In this document: piece after piece, positions 44,725 through 51,529 of the stretch
Layout of the letters: each line of letters begins with the position of its first letter
How positions within the stretch are numbered: the stretch's first letter is position 1
NCBI GenBank assembly: GCA_017545045.1
Contig: JAFYDA010000017.1
Coordinates: forward strand, 1 to 51,529
Direction of reading: 5' to 3'
Length of the DNA: 51,529 nucleotides
Source of the DNA: Prevotella sp.
GTDB taxonomy: Bacteria > Bacteroidota > Bacteroidia > Bacteroidales > Bacteroidaceae
Program-made: the position numbers and the translations under genes
The notes under the pieces: generated by a model
The model's database searches: none
What the model was told of the DNA's origin: nothing
The model's input: the letters and a program-made list of their open reading frames with translations, nothing else

Positions 44725-44777
44725 ATATGAAGTCACGGATTTCGTTGGGAGAACTGACGAAATCCGTGGCTTCATAT
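44725..44777. terminator. 21-bp bidirectional hairpin terminator
   Basis: The stem (44725-44745 with 44757-44777) has 21 bp with one G-T pair and an 11-nt loop, between the convergent ends of the lipoprotein gene (44709) and the GH16 gene (44788). It can serve both. Confidence 0.8.
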
Positions 44778-44787
44778 TTCTGCTGGT

Positions 44788-45633
44788 TTAGTTCGTCTGT
44801 TGATATACACGGACGTAGTCTATTTCATAGCGCATCGGGAAGGCCGTATCATCGATGGTGCCGCCGTTATCGCCTCCCAAGGCCAAGTTCAGCAGAATAA
44901 ATTGCGGACGGTTGAAGGGATTAAGATAACGCCCTATGGATCCGTTGACGGTCGCGCTGAGTGACACCTCATTGAGTAGCTCGTCGTCAAGATAGAGTCT
45001 GATGGCTGTTTCGTCCCAGTCCATGCGCCACACATGGAAACGCAGAGCCCAGTCAGGATCGCGCTGTGTGAAATGAGCGTATGGAATGCGCTTACTGTTC
45101 CACACAGCACGGTAGCGCTGGTCGTTGCCCCACGCCACATTAGCCAGGATATGCGGCACGCCGTTGATGCGATAATACTCCATCACGTCTATCTCGCCAC
45201 ACGACGGCCACTCCATGCCGTCGCCCAGCGTCCAGATGGCAGGCCACGAACCGCCTGCCGTAGGAATGCGGGCACAGACTTCCAAGCGTCCGTAGAGGAA
45301 ACTGTATTTCCCCTGTGTCGTCAGGCAGGCCGAAGTGTAGTCGATGGCCTTGCGCTGTTGTCCCCAGTGGCGTCCATGCTCGCGATAGGTAGGATTGGGA
45401 CGTTGCTCGCGTCGAGCCTCGATGACGAGCAGACCGTCCTGCTGAAAAGCGTTCTCCGCCTGATACCACTGCGCCTCGTGATTACGTACAAAGCCGTGCT
45501 CATAATTCCACACCAAACTGTCTGGTCGGCCGTCACGGTTAAACTCGTCACTCCACACCAGTTTCCATTCCTGCGCCACGAGCGGCGTCAGCCAACTTGC
45601 CAGCAATAGCAAAAAAACAATACTTCTCTTCAT
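44788..45633 (-). CDS. GH16-family beta-glucanase, secreted
   Basis: 281 aa with signal peptide (MKRSIVFLLLLASWLTPLVA). The catalytic motif EIDVMEY (ExDxxE), with WKLVWSDEFNRDG, GGSWPAIWTLGDGMEWPSCG and the end MRYEIDYVRVYQ, matches GH16 subfamily 3 (laminarinase/lichenase type). It would hydrolyse beta-1,3- or mixed-linkage glucans outside the cytoplasm. It is translationally coupled (4-nt overlap) to the MscS gene upstream. Confidence 0.93.
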   Translation of the reverse strand: MKRSIVFLLLLASWLTPLVAQEWKLVWSDEFNRDGRPDSLVWNYEHGFVRNHEAQWYQAENAFQQDGLLVIEARREQRPNPTYREHGRHWGQQRKAIDYTSACLTTQGKYSFLYGRLEVCARIPTAGGSWPAIWTLGDGMEWPSCGEIDVMEYYRINGVPHILANVAWGNDQRYRAVWNSKRIPYAHFTQRDPDWALRFHVWRMDWDETAIRLYLDDELLNEVSLSATVNGSIGRYLNPFNRPQFILLNLALGGDNGGTIDDTAFPMRYEIDYVRVYQQTN

Positions 45634-46739
45634 TGCTCCGGGAACTGTTGATAGATGCGCAGGCCATAGTCGACACTGGCTGCAAAAATATACTCCATGA
45701 TGTCACTGGTGTCGTGCTCATAGTCAATGGCCGCCTGCGAGCGCAGCCAGAAGATAAACTCCACACAGCAGCCAGCCTGCGTTGCCTCCGCCTGACGCAC
45801 AAGCGGATTCTTCTCGCCAATCACCTTCGGATTGTCGCGAAGCCACTGTTCGATATGATGACGGAACTTGGTGATATTGGCCACTCCGTCGTCGTCGATG
45901 GTGAGCGAGCGGAAATCGAAATACACCTTCCTAACCTGCTTGCGGCCCTCGCGCTGCTCCATTCCCAACCAGTTCTGGAACGAGCCGTCAACCAGCGTCT
46001 GCGGCGTGACGGTGATGATGGTATTATCAAAATTGCGTATCTTCACCGTTGTCAGCTTTATCTCCTCCACACGTCCGTTGGCACCAGCCGCAGGCACCGT
46101 CACCCAGTCGCCGATGTGAATCATGTCATTGTTGGTCAGACGGATACCAGCCACCAAGCCTTTGATAGTATCCTGGAAGGCCAGCATCAGGATGGCCGAT
46201 GCGGCACCAAGTCCGGCAAACAGCGTCGTAGGATCTTTATTGATGATGATGGCAACAACGACAATGATGGCGATGAAGACAACGATGATCTTCAAGATGC
46301 CGCAGACGGAATAAAGATACTGCTGACGCGCCGTCCGGGGCCCGTCTTCAAGCAGTTTGAAAGAGTCGGCAAATATGATTAAAGTCCGCACAGACATCAC
46401 AGTGATGTAGATGGCCGTAAGGCGAGTGAGCACTTCGCGGACCGTTGGGAAATCATAGAATGTCCAAGGCAGTAGCATCCAGATAACGATGGCAGGCACG
46501 ATGCTGCACGCCGCCATCAGCACCTTGCGGTTGAAGATGACGTCGTCCCATTTTGCATCTGTCTTCTTCGTCAGGCTCAGCACAATCGGCACCAGTATCT
46601 TGCGGCACAGCAGCCCCGCCAAGACTGCCAGCAATATGGCAATCACCACCAGCACCATATGGCCGACATACGCCACGACATCTCCCTCCAAACCACAGGC
46701 CTCAAGCACCTGATGAACCCATAACTGAATCTTATCCAT
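45630..46739 (-). CDS. MscS-family mechanosensitive channel
   Basis: 369 aa. Four or five membrane helices in residues 1-~200, the pore helix region LFAGLGAASAILMLAFQDTI followed by KGLVAGIRLTNNDMIHIGDW and the MscS beta domain (VEEIKLTTVKIRNFDNTIIT). It releases solutes on osmotic down-shock. GH16 follows with a 4-nt overlap. Own promoter on the minus strand. Confidence 0.94.
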   Translation of the reverse strand: MDKIQLWVHQVLEACGLEGDVVAYVGHMVLVVIAILLAVLAGLLCRKILVPIVLSLTKKTDAKWDDVIFNRKVLMAACSIVPAIVIWMLLPWTFYDFPTVREVLTRLTAIYITVMSVRTLIIFADSFKLLEDGPRTARQQYLYSVCGILKIIVVFIAIIVVVAIIINKDPTTLFAGLGAASAILMLAFQDTIKGLVAGIRLTNNDMIHIGDWVTVPAAGANGRVEEIKLTTVKIRNFDNTIITVTPQTLVDGSFQNWLGMEQREGRKQVRKVYFDFRSLTIDDDGVANITKFRHHIEQWLRDNPKVIGEKNPLVRQAEATQAGCCVEFIFWLRSQAAIDYEHDTSDIMEYIFAASVDYGLRIYQQFPEQ

Positions 46740-46788
46740 CGTTTTCTATGATCTGTCTTTTAATATCCTTATATTTCTTTTTTCGTCA

Positions 46789-46796
46789 CAAAGTTA
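46789..46796 (-). promoter_or_regulatory. -7 promoter box of the MscS-GH16 unit
   Basis: Minus strand TAACTTTG matches TAnnTTTG, 49 nt before the ATG at 46739. It lies 14 nt from a 12-bp inverted repeat. Confidence 0.5.
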
Positions 46797-46809
46797 GGCA
46801 AAACTTTTG

Positions 46810-46846
46810 GCTTATTCAAGAAAACAAGGCAAAATCTTGAATAAGC
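46810..46846. promoter_or_regulatory. 12-bp inverted repeat in the MscS/CotH divergent region
   Basis: GCTTATTCAAGA (46810-46821) and TCTTGAATAAGC (46835-46846) are perfect inverted repeats with 13 nt between. Lying upstream of the MscS -7 box at about the -33 position, it could be an operator. Confidence 0.5.
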
Positions 46847-46900
46847 GCACATTTTTTATCTTTTTCTACACGAAGGAAGTGATGTACGGTTAAAAAGCAT

Positions 46901-46908
46901 TAAATTTG
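46901..46908 (+). promoter_or_regulatory. Candidate -7 box upstream of the CotH gene
   Basis: TAAATTTG matches TAnnTTTG, 76 nt before the CotH ATG. No good -33 box. A GC-rich stem (46910-46918 with 46929-46937) followed by TTTT comes directly after it. Confidence 0.35.
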
Positions 46909-46984
46909 GGCCTCTGCCTATTGACTATGGCGGGGGCTTTTACGTCTATAGTATGACTTTGCACATACTAGTATACGCATTAAG

Positions 46985-48454
46985 ATGATGAAGAAAATAC
47001 TTTCTATCATGCTTTGTACGTTCGCCGCATCATTGGTACAAGGGTGCGATGACGGGAGAATAACGGCTACCGTCGAACAGGTGGTCATCACGACCAGTAA
47101 GGAACCTAATGCCCAGAAAAAGGTGGCGGCCCACATGAAGACGAAGGACTACGACGGAGCCATCGGCATCAAGCTGCGTGGCAATAGTTCGTTGGGATTC
47201 AACCAGAAGAAGTACACCATCGAGCTACGCGACGACCAGGGCAAGGAGGTGGACGCCGAGCTGTTGGGCATGCCCGCCCACAGCGACTGGGTGCTGCTGG
47301 CGCCCTATAACGACGTGTCGGCCGTGCGCGACCCCTTAGCCTTCCAGCTGTGGCGCGACATGGGCCACTGGGCACCACGCACCAGGATGGTGGAGGTGAC
47401 GGTTGACGGCGACTATCGCGGCATCTACATCCTCTCAGAAGCCATCAAGCGTGGCAAGGAGCGTGTGGACATTGACAAGATGAAGAAGGGCGACGTGAGT
47501 GGAGACAACTTAACGGGCGGCTACCTGCTGCGTATCGACACCTTCAACGATGACGATGCCACATTTACCTCGAAGGTGCCTGGCATTGGTAAGGGCATCA
47601 TGACGAGCGATGTCATCTGGTCGTGCATCTATCCGAAGAAGAAGAAACTACAGCCAGAGCAGTTTGCCTACATCCAGAACTATATCGACACGGTGGAGAA
47701 GGTGATACAGTCGGAAGGGTTCGCCAACCCAAAGACAGGCTATGCCCGCTATATCGACGTGCCCTCGTTCGTCGACTATTTCATTCATACCGAGCTGAGC
47801 CTCAACGCCGACGGCTACAAGCGCAGTGCCTATTTCTATAAGGAGCGGCAGAACGCCGACGGCACAGGCGGCAAGCTGGTGGCTGGCCCTGTGTGGGACT
47901 ACAACCTGTCCTACGGCAACTGCAACTTCGCCAACGCCAACAACCTAGAAGCCTGGTGCTTTGAAGGAGCCAACAACAACCCTACCCCAGCCCTATGGCA
48001 ACGGCTACTCCAAGACCCTGCCTTCCGCAAGGCGGTGAAGCAGCGCTACAAGGCCCTGCGCAAGGGTGTGCTCAGCCTCAAGTCGCTCCATGCTTATATC
48101 GACGGTCACGCCCGTCTGCTGGCTCCATATCTTGACCGTCACTTTGAGAAATACCCGGAGCTGCTGGTCACGGAGGAGGAGAAAAACAAACCTGCGCAAC
48201 AGCCTTTTGGTGGGTTCCCACCGATGGGTGGCGGCTTCGGCGGTTTCAACATGGTCGGCATGTTTGCGGCCTATCGCGTCAGTTCCTACGACGAGGAAAT
48301 CAAGGTGCTGAAGCAATGGCTGGCCGACCGTCTGGCCTTCCTCGACCGCAACATCGAGCGGTTTGACAGCGACTGGCAGCCCCACATCCAGGAACCCAAG
48401 GTAATCAAAATGCAGATGCCTCCGTTTGGCGGTGGCAACGGCTTTGGAATTTAA
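46985..48454 (+). CDS. CotH kinase family lipoprotein
   Basis: 489 aa with lipobox cysteine C21 (LVQGC). CotH-fold kinases phosphorylate proteins or act on surface glycoproteins; the domain is seen in KLRGNSSLGFNQKKYTIELR, GMPAHSDWVLLAPYNDVSAV, DGDYRGIYILSEAIKRGKER and the metal-site motif GPVWDYNLSYGN. The C-terminal part is glycine/proline-rich (PFGGFPPMGGGFGGFN). In Bacteroidetes these proteins are usually exported and their targets unknown. The thioredoxin-fold protein gene follows after 14 nt. Confidence 0.9.
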   Translation: MMKKILSIMLCTFAASLVQGCDDGRITATVEQVVITTSKEPNAQKKVAAHMKTKDYDGAIGIKLRGNSSLGFNQKKYTIELRDDQGKEVDAELLGMPAHSDWVLLAPYNDVSAVRDPLAFQLWRDMGHWAPRTRMVEVTVDGDYRGIYILSEAIKRGKERVDIDKMKKGDVSGDNLTGGYLLRIDTFNDDDATFTSKVPGIGKGIMTSDVIWSCIYPKKKKLQPEQFAYIQNYIDTVEKVIQSEGFANPKTGYARYIDVPSFVDYFIHTELSLNADGYKRSAYFYKERQNADGTGGKLVAGPVWDYNLSYGNCNFANANNLEAWCFEGANNNPTPALWQRLLQDPAFRKAVKQRYKALRKGVLSLKSLHAYIDGHARLLAPYLDRHFEKYPELLVTEEEKNKPAQQPFGGFPPMGGGFGGFNMVGMFAAYRVSSYDEEIKVLKQWLADRLAFLDRNIERFDSDWQPHIQEPKVIKMQMPPFGGGNGFGI

Positions 48455-48468
48455 TACTTTTATAATAA

Positions 48469-50340
48469 ATGAAATCAACCATCATTACCATTCTGCTTGC
48501 CATCGTAGCAATCGTTGGGCAAGCACAGGCACAGGTCGTTTGGGAGAAGCCGTCGGCCTTTATGGGAGCGTATAACTCCGAGTTCGAAATCAATAAGGTG
48601 GAGTTGAAGCCTACGGAGACGGTGTTGCACGTCCTTGCCAACTATAGTCCGGGCAGTTGGATTCGCTTTGCCAAGGAGTCGTTTGTGCAGACACCTGACG
48701 GCACGAAGTATGCCTTTACGGGTGGTGCCAAGACCAACGAGCAGGAGTCCGACCTGATGCCTGACTCGCTCTTCTGGATGCCTGAAAGCGGAAAGGCCAA
48801 TCTGGCGCTGCACTTCAAGCCTGTACCCCTCGATACCAAGGAGCTGGACTTCTCGGAGGGCGATTTCGACGGCGCTTTCTGTTTCTGGAACATCTGCGAC
48901 AGCAAGACCAAGAAGAAGGTGGAGATTCCTGCCGACTGGAAGGACGTGAAATACGCCAAGGACGAGACGCTGCCCGTTGCCAAGATCAATAAAGGCATCG
49001 CCACCATCAAAGTGAAGATGCTGGGCTATAAGCCAGGCATGAATCTGGATTTCTTTGTGGGCACTTTTATTCCGTTAGGCTCGAGGGAACGTTTCGACAA
49101 GACGTTCCGCTTTGCCAATGATGGCACCGTGAAGGTAGAAGTCCCTCTGCGGCTGACTCGCGAGGTGACTGTCGGCGTGCGTGGACTGGCTTTCGGAAAC
49201 ATCATCATCGCCCCAGGACAGGAGACGGAGATACTGATGAAGATCTGTAGCGATAACAAGCCATTCCTCGCCTTCAAGGGCTACATGGCCAAGACCAACA
49301 TGGATCTGGCGAATGCGAAGAAAGCCAACGAAGCCATCGACCTCGTCGGTAATGACGATAAGGTGTTCTTGAAGGTCAAGGAGTGCAAAACGAAGGAGGA
49401 GCGCCTGCAGTGCTTGCAGGACATCTTCGACCAGCGTGTGGCCACTATCAGGAAATCGAAATTCACCACAGCAGCCCAGGACCTGCTGTGCATGATGGCA
49501 GAGTCGAACTATGTGAAATGGACGCACCAGTTTGAATACAAATATAGCAATTATTATGTGGACGAGGACGGAAGGGTGGTCATGTCTCAGGTCGATCTCT
49601 TTGAGAAGATGAAGAAGAACAAGGACCTGCTTCCACTTTCAGAAGAAGAACAGGAATACTCTTGGAAGTACCTGAATGAGCCGACATCGCCATGCAGCCA
49701 GGAGTTCTGGGATGCCCCACTGAGCATGTACGACAAGAAAGCCTTGGAGAAGAATCCCTATAACAATGAGCTGAGGTGTGTACATTCTGTTCTGAGGGAG
49801 GATAATGAGGGTCTTACGAATACGCTTCTCGAAGTTATGAAGTATGAGGACTGCAAGAATGTCATCTATGAATATCGGGCAGAGCAGAAGCGCATTGCTG
49901 ACGAGTTGGCCAGCCAAGGAGGCGTCTTCTTCCAGAAGCTCGACGACGTAGCCCCCGAGAACATTCTCCAGACCATACTCGACAGATACAAAGGCAAGGC
50001 CGTGCTTATCGACATCTGGGCAACGTGGTGCGGCCCCTGCCGTGCCGGACACCAGGCGATGAAGCCCTTGAAGGAAGAGATGAAGGGTCAGAACGTCCGG
50101 TTCGTCTATCTCACCTCACCCTCGTCACCCCTCAAAACCTGGCAGGAGATGATCAAGGACATCGATGGCGACCACTACTACCTGACGAAGGAGCAGTATA
50201 ACTACATCCTCAACAAGTACGAGTCGGACGGCATCCCCACCTACGCCATCTACGACACCAAGGGCAACCTAACCTTCAAAAACATTGGTTTCCCTGGCAA
50301 CGACACCATCCGTAAGGAGTTGGAGGCAGCAAGCAAGTAA
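48469..50340 (+). CDS. TlpA-like thioredoxin-fold exported protein
   Basis: 623 aa with a signal peptide (MKSTIITILLAIVAIVGQAQ). The last ~120 residues form a TlpA/ResA-type domain with WCGPC near 520-524 and the cis-proline region DGIPTYAIYD. The first 500 residues are a large beta- and helix-rich extension typical of Bacteroidetes exported thioredoxins, with no family I can name. Role: periplasmic disulfide reduction or protein-thiol handling. Same transcript as the CotH-kinase lipoprotein, suggesting a shared envelope function. Confidence 0.88.
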   Translation: MKSTIITILLAIVAIVGQAQAQVVWEKPSAFMGAYNSEFEINKVELKPTETVLHVLANYSPGSWIRFAKESFVQTPDGTKYAFTGGAKTNEQESDLMPDSLFWMPESGKANLALHFKPVPLDTKELDFSEGDFDGAFCFWNICDSKTKKKVEIPADWKDVKYAKDETLPVAKINKGIATIKVKMLGYKPGMNLDFFVGTFIPLGSRERFDKTFRFANDGTVKVEVPLRLTREVTVGVRGLAFGNIIIAPGQETEILMKICSDNKPFLAFKGYMAKTNMDLANAKKANEAIDLVGNDDKVFLKVKECKTKEERLQCLQDIFDQRVATIRKSKFTTAAQDLLCMMAESNYVKWTHQFEYKYSNYYVDEDGRVVMSQVDLFEKMKKNKDLLPLSEEEQEYSWKYLNEPTSPCSQEFWDAPLSMYDKKALEKNPYNNELRCVHSVLREDNEGLTNTLLEVMKYEDCKNVIYEYRAEQKRIADELASQGGVFFQKLDDVAPENILQTILDRYKGKAVLIDIWATWCGPCRAGHQAMKPLKEEMKGQNVRFVYLTSPSSPLKTWQEMIKDIDGDHYYLTKEQYNYILNKYESDGIPTYAIYDTKGNLTFKNIGFPGNDTIRKELEAASK

Positions 50341-50358
50341 CAAAATTCACCCAAAATC

Positions 50359-50420
50359 TTGCCGGTATCGGCAAAAATCAGTATATTTACAGCAGAAAAT
50401 GAACTAAAAACTTGCCGATA
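50359..50420 (+). promoter_or_regulatory. Operator-like half-sites before the Fic gene
   Basis: TTGCCGGTATCGGCAA (50359-50374) is a palindrome of two TTGCCG(A/G)TA half-sites, and a third half-site TTGCCGATA lies at 50412-50420, 8 nt before the start. TATATTTA, one mismatch from TAnnTTTG, sits between them. A repressor bound here would cover the promoter. Confidence 0.6.
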
Positions 50421-50427
50421 AGTAAAA

Positions 50428-51168
50428 ATGGAGAATAAATCAGACTTACAGATGACACTGCTGACAGCACTAAAAGAGCAGAAGTCTTCAAGGTTGAAAG
50501 GCAGCATCTATCATCGTACGCAGATCGACCTGACCTACAACTCGAATCATATAGAGGGTAGTAAACTGACGCACGACCAAACACGCTATATCTATGAAAC
50601 AAACACGATTGGCATAACGGACAACGCTGTCAACGTGGATGATATCATGGAGACCGTCAACCACTTCCGCTGCATAGATTATATCATAGACCATGCAGAG
50701 GAGAAACTGACAGAAGCATTTGTCAAGCAACTGCATCTATTGCTTAAAACTGGCACATCCGATAGTCGAAAAGATTGGTTTGCCGTTGGTGACTACAAGC
50801 GATTACCAAATGAAGTAGGTGGACAGGAAACATGTCCACCAGAACAGGTTCATCAACAAATAAAGGCTTTGCTCAGCGACTACAATCATCATCACATAAA
50901 GACGTTGGAAGACATCCTTAATTTCCACGTACACTTTGAGCGCATTCATCCTTTCCAAGACGGCAATGGCCGAGTAGGCCGCTTAGTGATGTTCAAGGAA
51001 TGTCTGACCAACAATATCGTGCCCTTCATCATCACGGATGAGCTCAAGATGTTCTACTATCGCGGTCTCCGTGAATGGGGGCATATTAATGGCTATCTAA
51101 CAGATACCTGTCTGACAGCCCAAGATCAATACAAAGCCCTACTCGAGTATTTCAAGATAAAATATTAA
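50428..51168 (+). CDS. Fic-family AMP-transferase
   Basis: 246 aa. The Fic core HPFQDGNGRVGR is complete at residues 174-185, so AMP transfer from ATP to a protein target is plausible. The N-terminal inhibitory motif (S/T)xxxE(G/N) is present as SNHIEG (39-44), the class II self-inhibition type in which the inhibitory helix lies in the same chain. There is no C-terminal winged helix, unlike many Fic-DOC proteins that regulate themselves. It is single, with its own operator-like half-sites. Target unknown. Confidence 0.93.
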   Translation: MENKSDLQMTLLTALKEQKSSRLKGSIYHRTQIDLTYNSNHIEGSKLTHDQTRYIYETNTIGITDNAVNVDDIMETVNHFRCIDYIIDHAEEKLTEAFVKQLHLLLKTGTSDSRKDWFAVGDYKRLPNEVGGQETCPPEQVHQQIKALLSDYNHHHIKTLEDILNFHVHFERIHPFQDGNGRVGRLVMFKECLTNNIVPFIITDELKMFYYRGLREWGHINGYLTDTCLTAQDQYKALLEYFKIKY

Positions 51169-51529
51169 ACGTAGATTTCTGGCATTTTCTTCTATCGCAA
51201 GAAGTAACGCATTAAATATGAGGGCTGTGTCAAAAGTCAATGTAGAGGCTCCGCGTATTTTTCCCAGGCCTTGGGATTTTTGTCCCAGGCCGTGGGACAT
51301 TTCTGTGGAGGCTCCGCAGAATTACATGGAGAAGCTATAAGGGAAAATGTAAATTATACAAAAATGCGTAACGCCATGAAACTGAAAGCCCTAAAATCCG
51401 CAGATAATTTTTCAATGGTCTAATTTTGCCGTCCTTTGAGACATGTCTGTCTGTTTTTAGCCATCAAAGCGTGTAATCCGACCGGACATAAGCCAGTTTC
51501 CCCTTACCCCGTAAGGTCAAGAGGCTTAG
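51169..51529. other. Intergenic tail region with repeats
   Basis: No gene is supported up to the window edge. It holds two palindromic repeat units at 51258-51299 between GGCTCCGC motifs, and further A/T-rich sequence. A minus-strand open frame of 21 codons reaching the edge (stop at 51464) could be the end of a gene further right, but is too short to call. Confidence 0.4.
51258..51299. repeat. Two 21-bp palindromic repeat units
   Basis: Units 51258-51278 and 51279-51299 carry TCCCAGGCCNTGGGA and are preceded by GGCTCCGC, matching the block at 33330-33392. A second GAGGCTCCGC follows at about 51308. This shows a dispersed repeat family of at least two loci in 18 kb. Confidence 0.85.

Noticed and set aside
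51220-51245. GGGCTGTGTCAAAAGT as a possible insertion-sequence end
   Set aside because: No matching inverted end and no transposase in the window.
51464-51529. Minus-strand frame of 21 codons at the right edge
   Set aside because: Could be the end of a gene outside the window, but too short to support and without a recognisable motif.
1-51529. CRISPR arrays, rRNA genes, replication origin, complete transposons
   Set aside because: Looked for; none seen. The tandem units at 33.3 and 51.3 kb have no spacers.

Overview
The window comes from a Bacteroidales genome, most likely a Prevotella-type gut or rumen commensal. The evidence is the fused SecDF, Bacteroidetes-style promoters (a TTTG -33 box, about 20 nt, then a TAnnTTTG -7 box), many signal-peptidase-II lipoproteins, glycoside hydrolases and families such as DUF6057, DUF2264 and PD40 lipoproteins. 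Most of the window is chromosomal backbone with several carbohydrate-gene blocks; the first 4 kb is a scarred, AT-rich accessory stretch beside a tRNA gene.

Layout. 1-4.0 kb: edge-truncated DUF2442 gene; a three-gene minus-strand operon encoding a ThsB/MTH538-like TIR protein, a caspase-like protease and a second TIR protein, with the gene content of the TIR-plus-caspase (type IV Thoeris) phage-defence systems; a 115-bp inverted-repeat element abutting a truncated Crp/Fnr gene; a remnant of an ATPase gene; and tRNA-Gln. 4.0-10.6 kb: tyrS, secDF, an endonuclease/exonuclease/phosphatase-family protein and a rhomboid protease. 10.8-14.5 kb: HU, dapB, two signal peptidases (the second with a degenerate catalytic dyad) and a WbqC-like gene. 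14.5-18.9 kb: DUF2264 gene, then the classical rplM-rpsI-rpsB-tsf set.

19.1-33.1 kb is a carbohydrate region. A minus-strand unit runs flippase, two glycosyltransferases, GH94 phosphorylase; the GH94 gene is GC-rich and carries two in-frame palindromic insertions. A divergent acyltransferase is followed by GH5 and GH26 mannanase lipoproteins, an EamA transporter, and a GH130 mannosylglucose phosphorylase-cellobiose 2-epimerase-LicD operon. The mannan genes fit one route: extracellular GH26/GH5 cleavage, epimerisation of mannobiose to mannosylglucose, phosphorolysis to mannose-1-phosphate plus glucose.

33.5-42.8 kb: an ornithine cyclodeaminase-family protein, then a minus-strand series starting at metG and running through GH43, a DUF6057 membrane protein, a parallel beta-helix protein and a PD40 lipoprotein with a CxxCH motif. 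42.9-51.2 kb: an outer-membrane protein and lipoprotein pair, GH16 and MscS genes, a CotH-kinase lipoprotein followed by a thioredoxin-fold protein, and a Fic AMP-transferase with an N-terminal inhibitory motif. A 21-bp palindromic repeat family occurs at 33.3 kb and 51.3 kb. No CRISPR array, complete insertion sequence or rRNA gene was seen.
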